Part shown: positions 45,066-56,198 of the stretch, one piece after another
Numbering within the stretch: position 1 is the stretch's first letter
How the letters are laid out: every line of letters begins with the position of its first letter
NCBI GenBank assembly: GCA_030248195.1
Contig: JASAND010008357.1
Span: forward strand, 62,001-126,000
Source: Trissonchulus latispiculum
Lineage: Eukaryota; Nematoda; Enoplea; Enoplida; Ironidae
Reading direction: 5' to 3'
Length of the DNA stretch: 64,000 nt
The notes under the pieces: generated by a model
The model's input: the letters and a program-made list of their open reading frames with translations, nothing else
Told to the model about the DNA's origin: nothing
The model's database searches: none
Program-made: the position numbers and the translations under genes

Positions 45066-45173
45066 TTAGTTATGGTTGATTTATCTTCGATTAGCGAATG
45101 CGCTACGTGAGAGGAATGGTCCTGGCAATCGAATTCCTAGGAGATTAATTCGTGACTTTGATGATCCATTTAC
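45066..45173 (+). pseudogene. PIF/Harbinger-like transposase, N-terminal part (split by insertion)
   Basis: Plus frame reads LANALRERNGPGNRIPRRLI and then RDFDDPF, after an acceptor-like TTAG. The Arg-Asp...Asp-Pro-(Phe/Leu) segment before the helix with FRRRFRF is characteristic of HARBI1-type transposases. The frame is cut at 45173 by the 4.6-kb element and resumes at 49810. Confidence 0.7.
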
Positions 45174-45549
45174 TAGGCATGGGCACGGGTCCAAAAAATT
45201 GGACCTGGGTACCCGGCACTACCCGAAGCCCTATGTCGGGTAATTGCACGCTACCCGGGTACCCGACTTCGGGTACCCGGGTACCCGAGCAGTTGTCGGG
45301 TACCCGGAAACAAAATTGCAATTTTAATGCTTATTTTTTGTTTGCCATTAAAATAAAACAATTTTGCGGCATATTTCAGCTTAATTCTTTTAGAAATTTA
45401 ACTTGCAGGGTGACTGATGCCGAAAAGTGTTGGTGTTTGGTACCATAACCAAACTTTTTGCAGCCCCACTGTGACAATGGACTCAAACTATTACACAATT
45501 CAATAGAATTGTAAAAATCTGTACAGTTTTCGCTTTAGTTAGCTTTTGC

Positions 45550-46477
45550 TTAAGGTGCTGGTTTCCTTTCGGGTATTTTTGACTCCTACTGCTTTAATCC
45601 TTTACGCAAAGGGCTAAAACTTACGAAATAACCTATTTCCGTGCTCCTTAACATTTTAGGACCAGTCCCGTATTCTTAGGCCAAAAGATAAGAATGTTTT
45701 GGTTTTTGGCCTTAAACTCCCAGTAGGTAGACAAGATGGGATTGGTTGGTATGGCTGGAAAGAGGACTCGAAAATGAACATTTTTGCTCTTACAACCTTT
45801 GAGCTATCTCCAGTGGTTAACTCAGTATAAGCAAAAAACTGTTTTTAGGGTCAAAAAATGGCCATTTTCGAGGAAATCAGTTGTTTCAAAATTACTGCCA
45901 CATGTTAAGGAGAAAATTGGCTTAGTTATACTCAATCGATACATTGTCCAAATGCACATTTTATGAATGCCTATTAGCCGGACTTTATTGCTTTCAGCTT
46001 GAGATTTGGCCGAAAAACCATATTGGAAATGGATTATTTTGTGGTTGGGGGTGGGGGGGGGGTTTTGGGCAGATTGAGTAGAAGAAAACTCAATGCGAAT
46101 TTGCGAAATTTCGTGTTACTGTGCATTTAGCCGATTTTCTCGAACGTTAAGACCTGCTGAGCCAAATCCAAAAAAACGTCCCTCGGCCCATATGTCCTTC
46201 ATATCGTGGCACAAAAAACTTTTGGCCGATTCTTCAGTTTTGAGAAATCGATGTTCAAAAACTTTTGGTCTATATTCATCCTGTTAGATGTCAGCTTGTC
46301 AGAACATTTCTGCTATTTTTTTGCTAATTTTGCCAGTTCTGTAAGCTCATGTGAATGTACAGATAATAAGCTTTAAAACGATGTATAAAGCTCTTTGCAA
46401 CTCACAAAATTGCGGAAGTTATAGCGTTTCAAAAAATCACCACAAAAGCACTGCACAAAAGGATACCACCACCTTAA
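45550..46477. mobile_element. TTAA-bounded element, 0.93 kb, nested
   Basis: Ends TTAAGGTGCTGGTTTCC and GGATACCACCACCTTAA. Related to 3337-4331 and 60531-61546. No protein. Confidence 0.75.
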
Positions 46478-46639
46478 GGTACTGTTTGATATATAGTAAT
46501 AAAATATTTTCTGGTGAAAAAGAGGTCAGCTGAATTTGGAATGAAGACATACGACTTTACAAAACTTCCATTGGCATAGGGTTAAATTTTAATATAAACT
46601 TTACCTAAACAAGTTACCTTGAGGTTGCAATTCCCGAAC

Positions 46640-48221
46640 TGGCTTAGGGGCTTTTCGCGCAGCGAGTTAAATGAGTTAAGGTCGCACTTCCCTTACATTC
46701 AATCCATTTTGGAAAGCTGTAACTTTACTCAATATTGAGAGTTATGAATTAATCCACATATCAAAATGAAGCTCTACATCTTCTGCGTCGTTTGGTATCA
46801 CTGAAATCTGTCTACCTGATTTGTACTGGTTGCAAACTTACCAAAAGTAGCCACAATTTTCGACCAAAATGTTTTCAGAAAAATTTTTACGCAACAAGAA
46901 AATGGCCGTATCCAATGTGTTTTTGAGATAATTTGCCAGGGACGGTTTTTTGATTTTGCCAAAATATCGTTTCAGTATACAGAAATTGAGCGTTTTCTGA
47001 AAATTTGGCATTTTATCCAACTTCGAAAAATCATTGCTCTTGATTGGAGGCTGATAAAGAGAAAAATAAAAAACAGTCCCGGGCAAATTGTCTAAACATA
47101 CTATGTGTAGTATATCTTTTAGATCCACCCATTTGTTGTGGAGCAATCTTCGGTCAAAAAATTTTGGCAGCAATTTGACAAAATCAGTTATTCGCCCAGA
47201 ACTTTAGGGTTATTCTGTGTACAGTGCTCTAATTAACCTAATTTGTGCCACTTTCGAAGCTCTTTAAGTTGAGTATAAATGTGTGTACACTTGTAGTGTA
47301 CACTGGCTCCAATTAGACAAAACCTGTTTTCAGCAAGATCGTGTCAAACATAATCCATTTTCGAGCAAAAATGTTTCAAAAATCCACTGCTCAAAAACGA
47401 TAAGAGCGACTAATATCTAAAAGCAGAGTTTGGCTTAGGGGCTTTTCGCGCAGCGAGTTAAATGAGTTAAGGTCGCACTTCCCTTACATTCAATCCATTT
47501 TGGAAAGCTGTAACTTTACTCAATATTGAGAGTTATGAATTAATCCACATATCAAAATGAAGCTCTACATCTTCTGCGTCGTTTGGTATCACTGAAATCT
47601 GTCTACCTGATTTGTACTGGTTGCAAACTTACCAAAAGTAGCCACAATTTTCGACCAAAATGTTTTCAGAAAAATTTTTACGCAACAAGAAAATGGCCGT
47701 ATCCAATGTGTTTTTGAGATAATTTGCCAGGGACGGTTTTTTGATTTTGCCAAAATATCGTTTCAGTATACAGAAATTGAGCGTTTTCTGAAAATTTGGC
47801 ATTTTATCCAACTTCGAAAAATCATTGCTCTTGATTGGAGGCTGATAAAGAGAAAAATAAAAAACAGTCCCGGGCAAATTGTCTAAACATACTATGTGTA
47901 GTATATCTTTTAGATCCACCCATTTGTTGTGGAGCAATCTTCGGTCAAAAAATTTTGGCAGCAATTTGACAAAATCAGTTATTCGCCCAGAACTTTAGGG
48001 TTATTCTGTGTACAGTGCTCTAATTAACCTAATTTGTGCCACTTTCGAAGCTCTTTAAGTTGAGTATAAATGTGTGTACACTTGTAGTGTACACTGGCTC
48101 CAATTAGACAAAACCTGTTTTCAGCAAGATCGTGTCAAACATAATCCATTTTCGAGCAAAAATGTTTCAAAAATCCACTGCTCAAAAACGATAAGAGCGA
48201 CTAATATCTAAAAGCAGAGTT
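46640..48221. repeat. Perfect tandem duplication, 2 x 791 bp
   Basis: 46640-47430 and 47431-48221 appear identical base for base, including a 111-codon minus frame in each. The first copy includes the left terminal repeat of the nested element; the second copy repeats it internally. The duplication is very recent or is an assembly artefact. Confidence 0.93.
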
Positions 48222-48586
48222 GTAGAGCACATAATGAGCTTTAAAATGATAATAGTCGCTGGGCATAATTTCCTATATATAGTTCTAGAACTTCAAATTT
48301 TTGCTTCTCACTTTGCATGAATGTTATGAAGCTGGCGTTTTTACAGGACGTTTATTATCATTCCCGATGCATTTACTAAAAGTTTGAATGAAATCAGGCA
48401 ATAATTGCACTTTCTGCAAGTATATCTGCACATAAGGGGAGCACGACCTTAAAGGAGTTAAAATTAACTCTATCCTTTTCGCGCACAGGGTTAAAAAGGT
48501 TAAACAGTTCATTTTAACTCGGCTGCTGGGTTAAACGAGTTAAAAGTTTTTAACTCTACTCATTTAACTCGCGCGCGAAAAGGCCC
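46647..48586. mobile_element. Nested element with GGGCCTTTTCGCGC ends, containing a tandem duplication
   Basis: Left end GGGGCTTTTCGCGC and right end GCGCGAAAAGGCCC are inverted repeats; AGTTAAATGAG lies just inside both. The inside includes several GTTAAAC/GAGTTAA palindromes near 48480-48560. Superfamily unresolved. Confidence 0.6.
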
Positions 48587-49642
48587 TTTGGAATCAAGAA
48601 ATCTGTGTTCACCACGATTTTAATAAATATGTTTTAGCGTTTCTGTTTTCAAGAATGTTAAATTTAACAAAAGTCGTAGTGCAACTATGTTACAAAACCA
48701 CTAATCAAAAAACTGGCAGAATATTGTATCATTAAGATTTTATAAAAATGGACGTTCTGTTTGAAAGGTGCATTAGTCTAGACTAGAAAAGAGTAGACCA
48801 GACTTAAAGGCCGAGTTCAATACAACTCTTTTTAGTTCAGCTTACTTTCGCGGAAAGGCCGTAAAGAACGGAAAGTTGCGATATCCGATTATCGAGTTTT
48901 CTCAGTCCAATAGAAGGGCTCATACCATGTCAATGTATCGAATGCATTATTTGCTCGTGCTCGATAATTTTTGTCTTTCTAAACTATTTAAGCAGCCAAT
49001 ATTTCAAAGAAACAAGCAAGTACCCGTAGTTCCGACTTGCAATCGGTTATGGTTCTTCAAAACATTTGACTAAAATCATCACTTTCAGTGAACTGGACTG
49101 ATTTATGAAAGTTCAGACCCATTTCTATGCTCATTACAATTAGGGAACGTTCTGAAGTCATGATATCTGGTGTGGGAAATTTGTCAAGCAATATTCAATA
49201 TTGTCACTGTAAACTTCAGCTTAGACTTGTTCTGCAATAATCCGTGGATCTTTATGATTTACCCTTCCACTACTCGAAAATTATCGGAGTTATCGCGGAC
49301 ACAGAACACAAATTTAAAATAAGTTTTTTATTCTGAGCTTTGTTAGTTCTGCATATGTATGAGCTAAGCTTGTAAGCTTCAAAAGTGAACTTATACGGAG
49401 CTAACGGAAAACCGAATCGAAAAACCGATTTCAGATTGTTCTGGTTCCCAAAAAATGCTATATGCAACTGTTCAGCAAAATGGGGGTCAAAACTTTTACG
49501 GTTCCCTTAGTCTCCGTTTAAAGTGGAAAAACACAGAATTTCACTTAATGAAAAACTTCGCAATATTTGAGCTCTGGATGATTGAAAACATATATACCCA
49601 TACCAAATTTTAGCTTGATTCGTCAAGTTTTAAAATTTTTGA
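48587..49642. other. Interior of the hAT-like element without coding evidence
   Basis: AT-rich, with small unsupported open frames. Nothing resembling a hAT transposase. Confidence 0.4.
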
Positions 49643-49809
49643 GTGTTGTGGGGGGAGGGGGGTAAACTGGAAAGTCCCAGTTTTATCCGGTTTTTTCCTG
49701 TTTTAACTGGATATCGGGTACCCGAAGCAGGACTCGGGTACCCGAAAATGTTCGGGTACCCGGGTACCCGTCGGGTACCCGACTACCCGTGCCCATGCCT
49801 ACCATTTAC

Positions 49810-49978
49810 CTCATTCAACGATGATGAATTTCGACGACGATTCAGATTCACTAAGGAAACAGTTCGTGACCAACTCCTTCCGTTGGTGCGAGGCGTTGGC
49901 TACAACACCAAGCGAAATTTATTGACCAAGCCACATTTATTGACAAAAACATATAGTACAACACCACTTGATTATTAA
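49810..49978 (+). pseudogene. PIF/Harbinger-like transposase, continuation, then truncated
   Basis: Continues in frame after the insertion: SFNDDEFRRRFRFTKETVRD, then QLLPLVRG, a typical N-terminal helical segment of Harbinger transposases. It then runs into an unrelated short tail and a stop at 49978. The catalytic DDE part is absent, so the element is internally deleted and cannot encode an active transposase. Confidence 0.75.
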
Positions 49979-50029
49979 TCATAAAACATGTATTTAAACG
50001 TTTAGTTAAATACAAGCCCACATCAAAGA

Positions 50030-50336
50030 TTACATGTCCACAGGTTCAAACCACATAGAGTCCATTTCTGCCAAGATCTGGTCAATACTGTGATCTCCTT
50101 CCGCACACTTTTTACAGCCACCGTTGACCTCCAGAAGTTCGTGCTTTTGCAAGAAAGCCACCTCAAATTGTGTTTTTAACACAAGCATTTTAGTGGACTG
50201 CTCAGTTTCAGCCATTTTCAAAAGAACGTCCTCTGTAGGCGTTTTCTTGCATCGACTGGCCGAGGGCGTAGAAGAATGGTTAGCTGATTTGTTGGAATCA
50301 TTCGGTGGACGTACGTCTTCAAGTATCACATTCGTG
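50030..50336 (-). pseudogene. C-terminal exon of a Harbinger-associated second protein (split by insertion)
   Basis: The minus frame starts inside the insertion's target site and reads TNVILEDVRPPNDSNKSANH, later KMAETEQSTKMLVLKTQFEV and ...DSMWFEPVDM, then stop. It lies tail-to-tail with the Harbinger transposase, where PIF/Harbinger elements carry their Myb/SANT-like second protein; a short helical C-terminal tail fits that, though no SANT domain is visible. The exon start lies beyond the 8-kb insertion at ~58320-58334, where CGCTTTTAG supplies a splice acceptor. Confidence 0.5.
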
Positions 50337-51191
50337 ACGTGTGTACACCTGGCACTCCCGGTGATTGAGCCAGTGCTGCGAACAATTGAGCCAGCTAATT
50401 TAGGCGATGAAATGATTGAGCCAACCTTTAATTTAATTGAGCCACCTCTCAATTAATGTGGAAACCCTTATTTTTATGGGGGAGCCAAGTGAACATTTTC
50501 TCTCCCTTGATTGAGCCACGCTTCCAAAGTTCGTCAAAAGAAAGATTGTTCATGAATGAGATTGAGCCAACACGAAACAACTAATTACTAGCAGCATTTT
50601 AATTGCAACTGATATTATTGGGATCACATTACTAACAATACTCATTAATGGTCACATTTAATCAAAGATAGCTAGCTAAAGGCTTAATAATGTACATTGA
50701 AGGTCGGGGGAGCATAGGTGTAGGCATAGGTGTAATTGGGGGGGGGGGTAATCCCCCAGCCATTTTTACAACCCCCCTCGCCCAAAATGTTTGGGGGCCC
50801 CCGCCCCTCCCCCCAACTGGGGGGGTAGTCAAAGTTGGCCAAATATTGGGCATTTTTAGGGCAAATTTTGCACAATTTTTCAAAAAGTCCAAATTTTTGG
50901 CTTAACGAGTTTATTATCGCGAGAAATACACGTTCATAACGGTTTTGTGGACTTCTAGACTCAATATTGACCTTATTCTGGACTCAGAAACATGTTGGCA
51001 ATCAAGTTTTCGAGTTTACAACCCCTGTCAAATGTCAAAATTACTTCATAGTTGAATGTTTTTTGGCATTAGCAATTGCTGAAAATGCAATTTTTGACAT
51101 AAAACAAAAAATGTTTTGGGTGGAGGGTCTAAAAAGCCCCCCCAAAATTCCTGGAGAGGCGCCCCCCAACCCAAATCCCCGTTACACCTAT

Positions 51192-51869
51192 TGGTGGGGT
51201 AGGGGAGGTCGGGGGACCTCCAACAAGGCTGGCGACAACCCCCTCTGGATTTTCCAATTTGGCGGCCCTTCAGATTTTCAAATTTCGCTAGCCCCCCCCA
51301 AGATTTTGGCCATAAAGTGGAACAAATCGGAATTTATGGTTTTTTGGCATATTCGCGGTAACTTCCCCCTTCCAAAAATTTAAAAACCCAGCATTTTTGT
51401 ACTGACACATCTGTGTAGTTAAGTAAAAGATTAGTACAATATAGGCGTTTATGTATTTTGACAGTGCACGGATTTCTTTCAAACTAAGTTACTTTTAAGC
51501 ATTTTTATTGAAAATCTTTGCCTTTTCAGGAAAACGTACCAAAATTCGTTTGGGATGGAGGAGATTTATTTTAGCCACGGTTGGGTTTGTGGGCTTAGGT
51601 GTAAGGGAAGGTTTGGTAGGGGGAACCGTACACATGCCATTTTTCATTTTCCCGAAGCCATAAAAATATCCACCGAACCCCATCCAATTTTCCTAATCTC
51701 CCTTACACCTATGCCGAGCCGATCCCTCCTCACATTTTATCATACCTAATCTATGTGTCATGTTATATGAAAGTAATATTAATACACTTATTAATACCAA
51801 GGTACAACACTTATGCACATTTCAGTAATGAGGGCAGAGATGGTTTCTGGGTTTATGAGAGAGGAATGT
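51192..51869. other. Interior spacer of the 8-kb element
   Basis: Contains C/G-tract repeats and a small inverted-repeat segment around 51588-51712 (TTAGGTGTAAGGGAAGG and TCCCTTACACCTATG). No protein supported. Confidence 0.4.
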
Positions 51870-53417
51870 TTAAATGGTGTATAAAAGAATTCTTGGCGAA
51901 ATACGATGCTTTCTGGAAATGGGCACATGGCAGTTCTTGAGATCATTGAACAACTGCCAATGATCATCCAATCTGCGGACATAACATACGAAATGGCCTG
52001 GACTCTGACTTATGCAAGCTCGCAAGGTGAATGAAGTGCCCCGAACTTGGGTTTTATCTGGAAGTTTCTCAAGGGAGAGCCAGTAAAGATCCTCGTGGTC
52101 CCCGGCAGACGTTTCCGATGATTCGAAATGATTTGGTGATACCCACCGACACACCAACCAAAGATGGGGAGGAACAGTTGGCGCTGTTTTTCTGCGGGTT
52201 CCACTGCAAAAATACCGCAGCAGAGGAGCACTTTCAGCGAAAACATCTAATTGTGCATTTTCTGGAGGGGAAGCATCTGGAGAGAACTTTTTCAAACAGT
52301 TAGACTCCTGAAGAACGAAGAAATCGTTTAACTGGGCCGTTAAGTGGGTGGCGAGATTACAGGATTCGGCATGGAGATCAGTTGGTAAGTCCACTGACAG
52401 CGATACCCACTCTTCTTGTTCAGTTGGCTTTGGACAATTTGCATCACTGCAGATGCTAAGATTTTTACACTGGCCATAATCTACAATGCTGTCCAACATC
52501 TTCTCCACAGCCATGAAACAATCGATAACATCAGCATCGTGGGAGTTCATACGACTGACCAAAAGCTCTGCTCTAGCCTTATACATTGTCTGAATTGAGC
52601 TGTTGCCATGTGAGAGCTGTATGAACTTGGCAAACCCTGAGCGCTCACCATTCACTATCGTCCTGTAGGCAGAGGAATCTGCCACTGCTGCTAAAGCCGC
52701 AGTAGCCACGGTATCGAAGGTACAAGTATTCTTAACAAGAATGGATTTTCTGTTTATACGGCTTGGTGCCAAAGAGGAGCCGTTTTTCAGAAATCTGATG
52801 CCTGGAGAACTAGGATTCAAATCAGGATTTCTGTCAAAGAAAGTTCTGGCCTTCTTTCTCTCAGGAGATGAAGAAATTGTGCGTTTGGGCTGCCAAGATT
52901 CCACTTCTCCCAGGTGTTGCATTTCTTTGTGAGGATTGGGAATTTTCATGCACAGTTTGCAGATTCCTTTGGCACCGTATCCCTCATCTTCTTCTGCAAT
53001 CTCACAGCAGAAAGCATGAGCTTTTCGTTTGCAGATCTTGCAAGAATGACTTCCATTGTATTCTTGCCGACAAACACAGCAGTGACCATCCATTTCGTGG
53101 ATCTGCTGAGAGCTGGTTGGACGTTCCACGGAAAGATTGGCATAGGGTTGGTGGACTGATCCCGTCGTTGTGCTAGATCGAGTTGTCTGTCTAGAAGCAA
53201 TTTCATTCTTTTGCTGCTGCTGCTGCCTTGATATTCGAATCTTCAGCATGCCACTTAAATCTTCGTGAAAACCAAGAAGAAAAGCATCAATGGCAATAGG
53301 CAGTTTAGCTGATCCAAACAAAATCCTTTTTAAGTATTTATTGTGTGATTCAACTGCTGCCGTGCTAATTCTTCTATCTCCAATTTGATATTGGCTGAGA
53401 AGAGCAGCTGTGACCAT
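51870..53417 (-). CDS. Transposon protein: transposase-like C-terminus, RING/PHD-like zinc finger and USP-like (C19) protease region
   Basis: 515-codon open frame, extendable upstream in frame as TLITIIWEHFP. Residues 1-60 include RRISTAAVESHNKYLKRILF, the kind of Ala-x-Val-Glu-Ser...Lys helix seen near the end of many DNA transposases. Residues 113-156 form a Cys/His cluster (C113/C114, C116, H124, C126, C129, H134, C137, C153, C156) like RING or PHD fingers. Residues 230-237 (NTCTFDTV, Cys232) and GHFVCYVRR...WQLFND (His475, Asp492) resemble the Cys and His boxes of ubiquitin-specific proteases. A QQQQQ run is at 65-69. It lies wholly inside the 8-kb element. Upstream it abuts C/G-rich repeat DNA, so the transposase N-terminus is missing or in distant exons. 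Protease activity is inference. Confidence 0.7.
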   Translation of the reverse strand: MVTAALLSQYQIGDRRISTAAVESHNKYLKRILFGSAKLPIAIDAFLLGFHEDLSGMLKIRISRQQQQQKNEIASRQTTRSSTTTGSVHQPYANLSVERPTSSQQIHEMDGHCCVCRQEYNGSHSCKICKRKAHAFCCEIAEEDEGYGAKGICKLCMKIPNPHKEMQHLGEVESWQPKRTISSSPERKKARTFFDRNPDLNPSSPGIRFLKNGSSLAPSRINRKSILVKNTCTFDTVATAALAAVADSSAYRTIVNGERSGFAKFIQLSHGNSSIQTMYKARAELLVSRMNSHDADVIDCFMAVEKMLDSIVDYGQCKNLSICSDANCPKPTEQEEWVSLSVDLPTDLHAESCNLATHLTAQLNDFFVLQESNCLKKFSPDASPPENAQLDVFAESAPLLRYFCSGTRRKTAPTVPPHLWLVCRWVSPNHFESSETSAGDHEDLYWLSLEKLPDKTQVRGTSFTLRACISQSPGHFVCYVRRLDDHWQLFNDLKNCHVPISRKHRISPRILLYTI

Positions 53418-53454
53418 TGGAAAATGCTCCCATATAATCGTTATGAGAGTGCTT

Positions 53455-53610
53455 GGAGGGGGGTTGGGGGGGGATTTTCACCCCCCCCCCGACCTGAGCT
53501 CAGCCCCCCAGAGGGGTCCCTCACCCCCCCAGAATCCGGATTTTTCCGGTAACAAACCGGAAAAATCCGGTTTTTCGGCGCACCCCCCCCAAAACTTCCC
53601 CTCCTTGTCT
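53455..53610. repeat. C/G-tract palindrome-rich segment beside the transposon frame
   Basis: Poly-G and poly-C runs plus repeated AATCCGG/CCGGATT. It lies directly upstream of the protein frame and may mark a secondary insertion that removed or moved the N-terminal exons. Confidence 0.5.
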
Positions 53611-53775
53611 GATCCTGACCTAAATAATTTCAAATTCAAATTTGCAATATATACGTATGTATACGTATAGATATAAGATAGCTAGAAATTTCCTGAGCTG
53701 CCAAAAATGGGAAGGGGTTGGTTGGATACCGCCACTTGGATACTCAATCAAATCAAGGAACCATTGAAATAGGAC

Positions 53776-55079
53776 CTAAAGTTGGCGTGAAAAACCCATC
53801 GACGGAAAAAAACCCATTTTCCAAAATTGAATATTTTTCTAACCATTAGCAGGAAAGGTCAAACTAATACGTACATTTGTTTAATGGAGCCTACAGATTA
53901 AACTGGTATACGTACCTATATATACGTATAGGTTTTACCTGGGTTACAGTCATATACGTATAGTCAGGTTCCCAAAAAAATCCAGTTGACAGTTTTTTGC
54001 TCCAAACTTTTGAAGGGTGACGTGGGACAGCCCAACTAGGGTGCATGTGCATATGGCTCGGTCCGACACATATGCCCACCTATAGCCCCTAGCCTGCCTC
54101 CCTGGCAATCTAGAGTATATAATTAAAAAATTTTGGTGGGTTTTTTTCTGGGAACGATTCCCCAAAAAAACCAGCGTTCCCAAAAAAGACCACCCTCTTT
54201 ACTACTGGCAGAAAAGAGGCAGGGCAAATCTAATATGACCTATATATAGCCCATAACTGACCAATACTACACGGTACTTGGTGGAGCCCAAGGTCTAGCC
54301 TGGGCACGGCAGCCCACTTAGACTACCTTGGACCACCATGACATGGTGAGTCTGGAGGTGTAAGTTCCAATAACTTTTCTTTGAGCGCCAAACGCCTTAA
54401 ACCGAGGTTTATAGCATATTTGGCACCCTCTTAACGTGTATTTTCTTTAAGTATTTGGGTCCCCCCCACTCGGCCCCACCCCCACTTTTTCGGCTTCCCA
54501 CCCCCACTCACTATAAGGTGCCCAGAAAATGCCAAATTATAAGCCTAGAAATTGCCTAGAAATTGCTTAATTTTTAGGATTTTTGGACAAAATTTTCAAA
54601 AATTTTCCGGCTACGCCGGAATTTTTTGCTCAGAAGCCGTCATTTTAGTACTCAAACTCAATTTTTGAGCACTTTTAAGCATAGTTATAGCAGTATATGT
54701 GGAAAACAGGATATTTTTACTGTATTTTTAGCGTTTTTAGACCACTTCAGATCACCCCCACTTTTGGGTTCCCCCCGATTAGTGGGGGGGCCTCCCCCCA
54801 CTCTTCCCACCCCCACTTTTTTCCGCCTAGAAAATGCCCAGTATGTTAAACTTTATGAAAACTGTGCAGTTGATGCTGCATTTTCAACGCCACATGAGAG
54901 ATCTCAAACAAAGCTACCCAAATCGGCTTTTTGGTTTATTCTAAATATACGTATACACAGAGCTGAATTCTACACAGAATTGCGCTGCGACAATTTTTAA
55001 GACCTGTAAGGGCCGGGAGGGTTTTTCCCCATTTGGATTTCCCCCGCTACTTTTTGCATTATACCGACTAACGCTACAA
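53776..55079. other. Interior of the 8-kb element without supported genes
   Basis: Repeats with AAATTTTCAAAAATTTTC and C-tract segments (54460-54500, 54760-54825). Open frames are low-complexity. Confidence 0.4.
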
Positions 55080-55490
55080 CCCTGGCTTTTTCCTACAGGG
55101 GGGGGGTGGGGGGCGGCCCCCCCCAGAATTTCGTTCCCCCCCCAGACTTGGGTCGCCCCCCCCAGAATCGCCGCCCCCCAGGATTCTGGCCTTCCCCCCC
55201 CAGAACTTTTAAGTGCCCGGAAAAATAGGGTTTTGAGGGTAAATTTTGAAAAATTGTTCCGGCTTCGCCGGATTTTTAGACATTTTTAAGCATTTTTTAG
55301 CTAATTTAAGCTTAAATTTAGGTTAAAAATAGTTAATATTTTAGCTCAGTAGCAAAAAATAGCTATTTTTTAATCATTTTTCTAAAAATTTTCACCCCCC
55401 CCCCAGAAATCCGGGCCCCCCCCCCCAGACCTGGGGGGGGGGGACCGCCCCCCAGACTTCCCCCCCCCCCCAGAAATTTTTGCCTAGGAA
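55080..55490. repeat. Array of CCCCCCC-AGA(A/C) C-tract repeats with mirror G-tracts
   Basis: Two clusters (55095-55210, 55395-55485) of repeated CCCCCCCCCAGA blocks separated by ~180 bp containing TCCGGCTTCGCCGGA. The G-rich strand could form quadruplexes. Confidence 0.6.
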
Positions 55491-56100
55491 AAAGCCAGCA
55501 ACCTGAGAAGTGCAAATTAGGATTAAAAGAAAGTTCTATATAAGTACGATAGTATATACATATAAAGTTCTCAGCAAAGGTTTACCAGGCTACAGTTTGC
55601 CCCTGGCATTGGGATGGGCTCGCAAAAAAGGTTTTTTCCTTTTTCAATTTTTTCAGATGGGGTGGAAAAAATGGAAAAATAGTCCAAATGTTATTTTGAC
55701 GATTTCTACAAGGAAATATACTGTTTTTATGAACTTTTCCTGCAATTTTGCACTATTTGCAACCTTTTCAGTGTGCATGCATGTAAAATTTGACGCTATT
55801 ATTTTGCTTTTTCGACGCATCGGAAAAAATGGAAAAATCTTCGTGACGTGTTCTTAAAGTTAATTTATGAAATCAGAATGTTAGGGAACTATCAAAAAGA
55901 GTGTTTACTAAAGTAATAAGGCGATATGTATTACTGAACATTTACTAATTTTGGAAATTAATATTTTTTGCTGTTGAATGTGTATACGATTGAGTACACC
56001 AGGTAGAGTTAGTATTTCCATGATTAACAGTCAAGTGTCCAACCCCAAGACTGTTAAAACGTCGGGATTTGTTAAGGATTTGTTAACTTACGAAATGTAC

Positions 56101-56198
56101 CTGTGAAAACGGCAGGCCAGCTCTAGTAGAATCGCCAAGGTGTACAGAACTCGCCTGTAGTTTGCATTAAAGTATCGATTGCTGAAAATATTGGATTT
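56101..56198 (-). CDS. Candidate upstream exon of the transposon protein
   Basis: 98 nt between an ACAG acceptor and an AG|GTACAT donor, reading KSNIFSNRYFNANYRRVLYT then LAILLELACRFH. The helical, non-repetitive composition stands out from its surroundings. Phase 0 at the start matches the candidate exon at 56725-56811. Its link to 51870-53417 is not shown; at least one exon between is unplaced, perhaps near 53690-53775, where another open segment (VLFQWFLDLIEYPSGGIQPT) follows a TTTAG. Confidence 0.35.

Larger units (their letters stand above)
45174..49801. mobile_element. 4.6-kb hAT-like element inserted in the Harbinger transposase, 8-bp target duplication
   Basis: Ends TAGGCATGGGCACGGGT and ACCCGTGCCCATGCCTA are perfect inverted repeats. 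CCATTTAC is duplicated at 45166-45173 and 49802-49809. Subterminal GGGTACCC octamers are iterated at both ends. It carries no recognisable transposase and contains two further insertions (45550-46477, 46647-48586). Confidence 0.9.

Noticed and set aside
46838..47964. Identical 111-codon minus-strand proteins at two places
   Set aside because: Identity is explained by the perfect 791-bp tandem duplication; no homology or coding signature.
50690..50905. Proline/glycine-rich frames on both strands and again at 57758-57994
   Set aside because: They translate C/G homopolymers in the terminal repeats of the 8-kb element.
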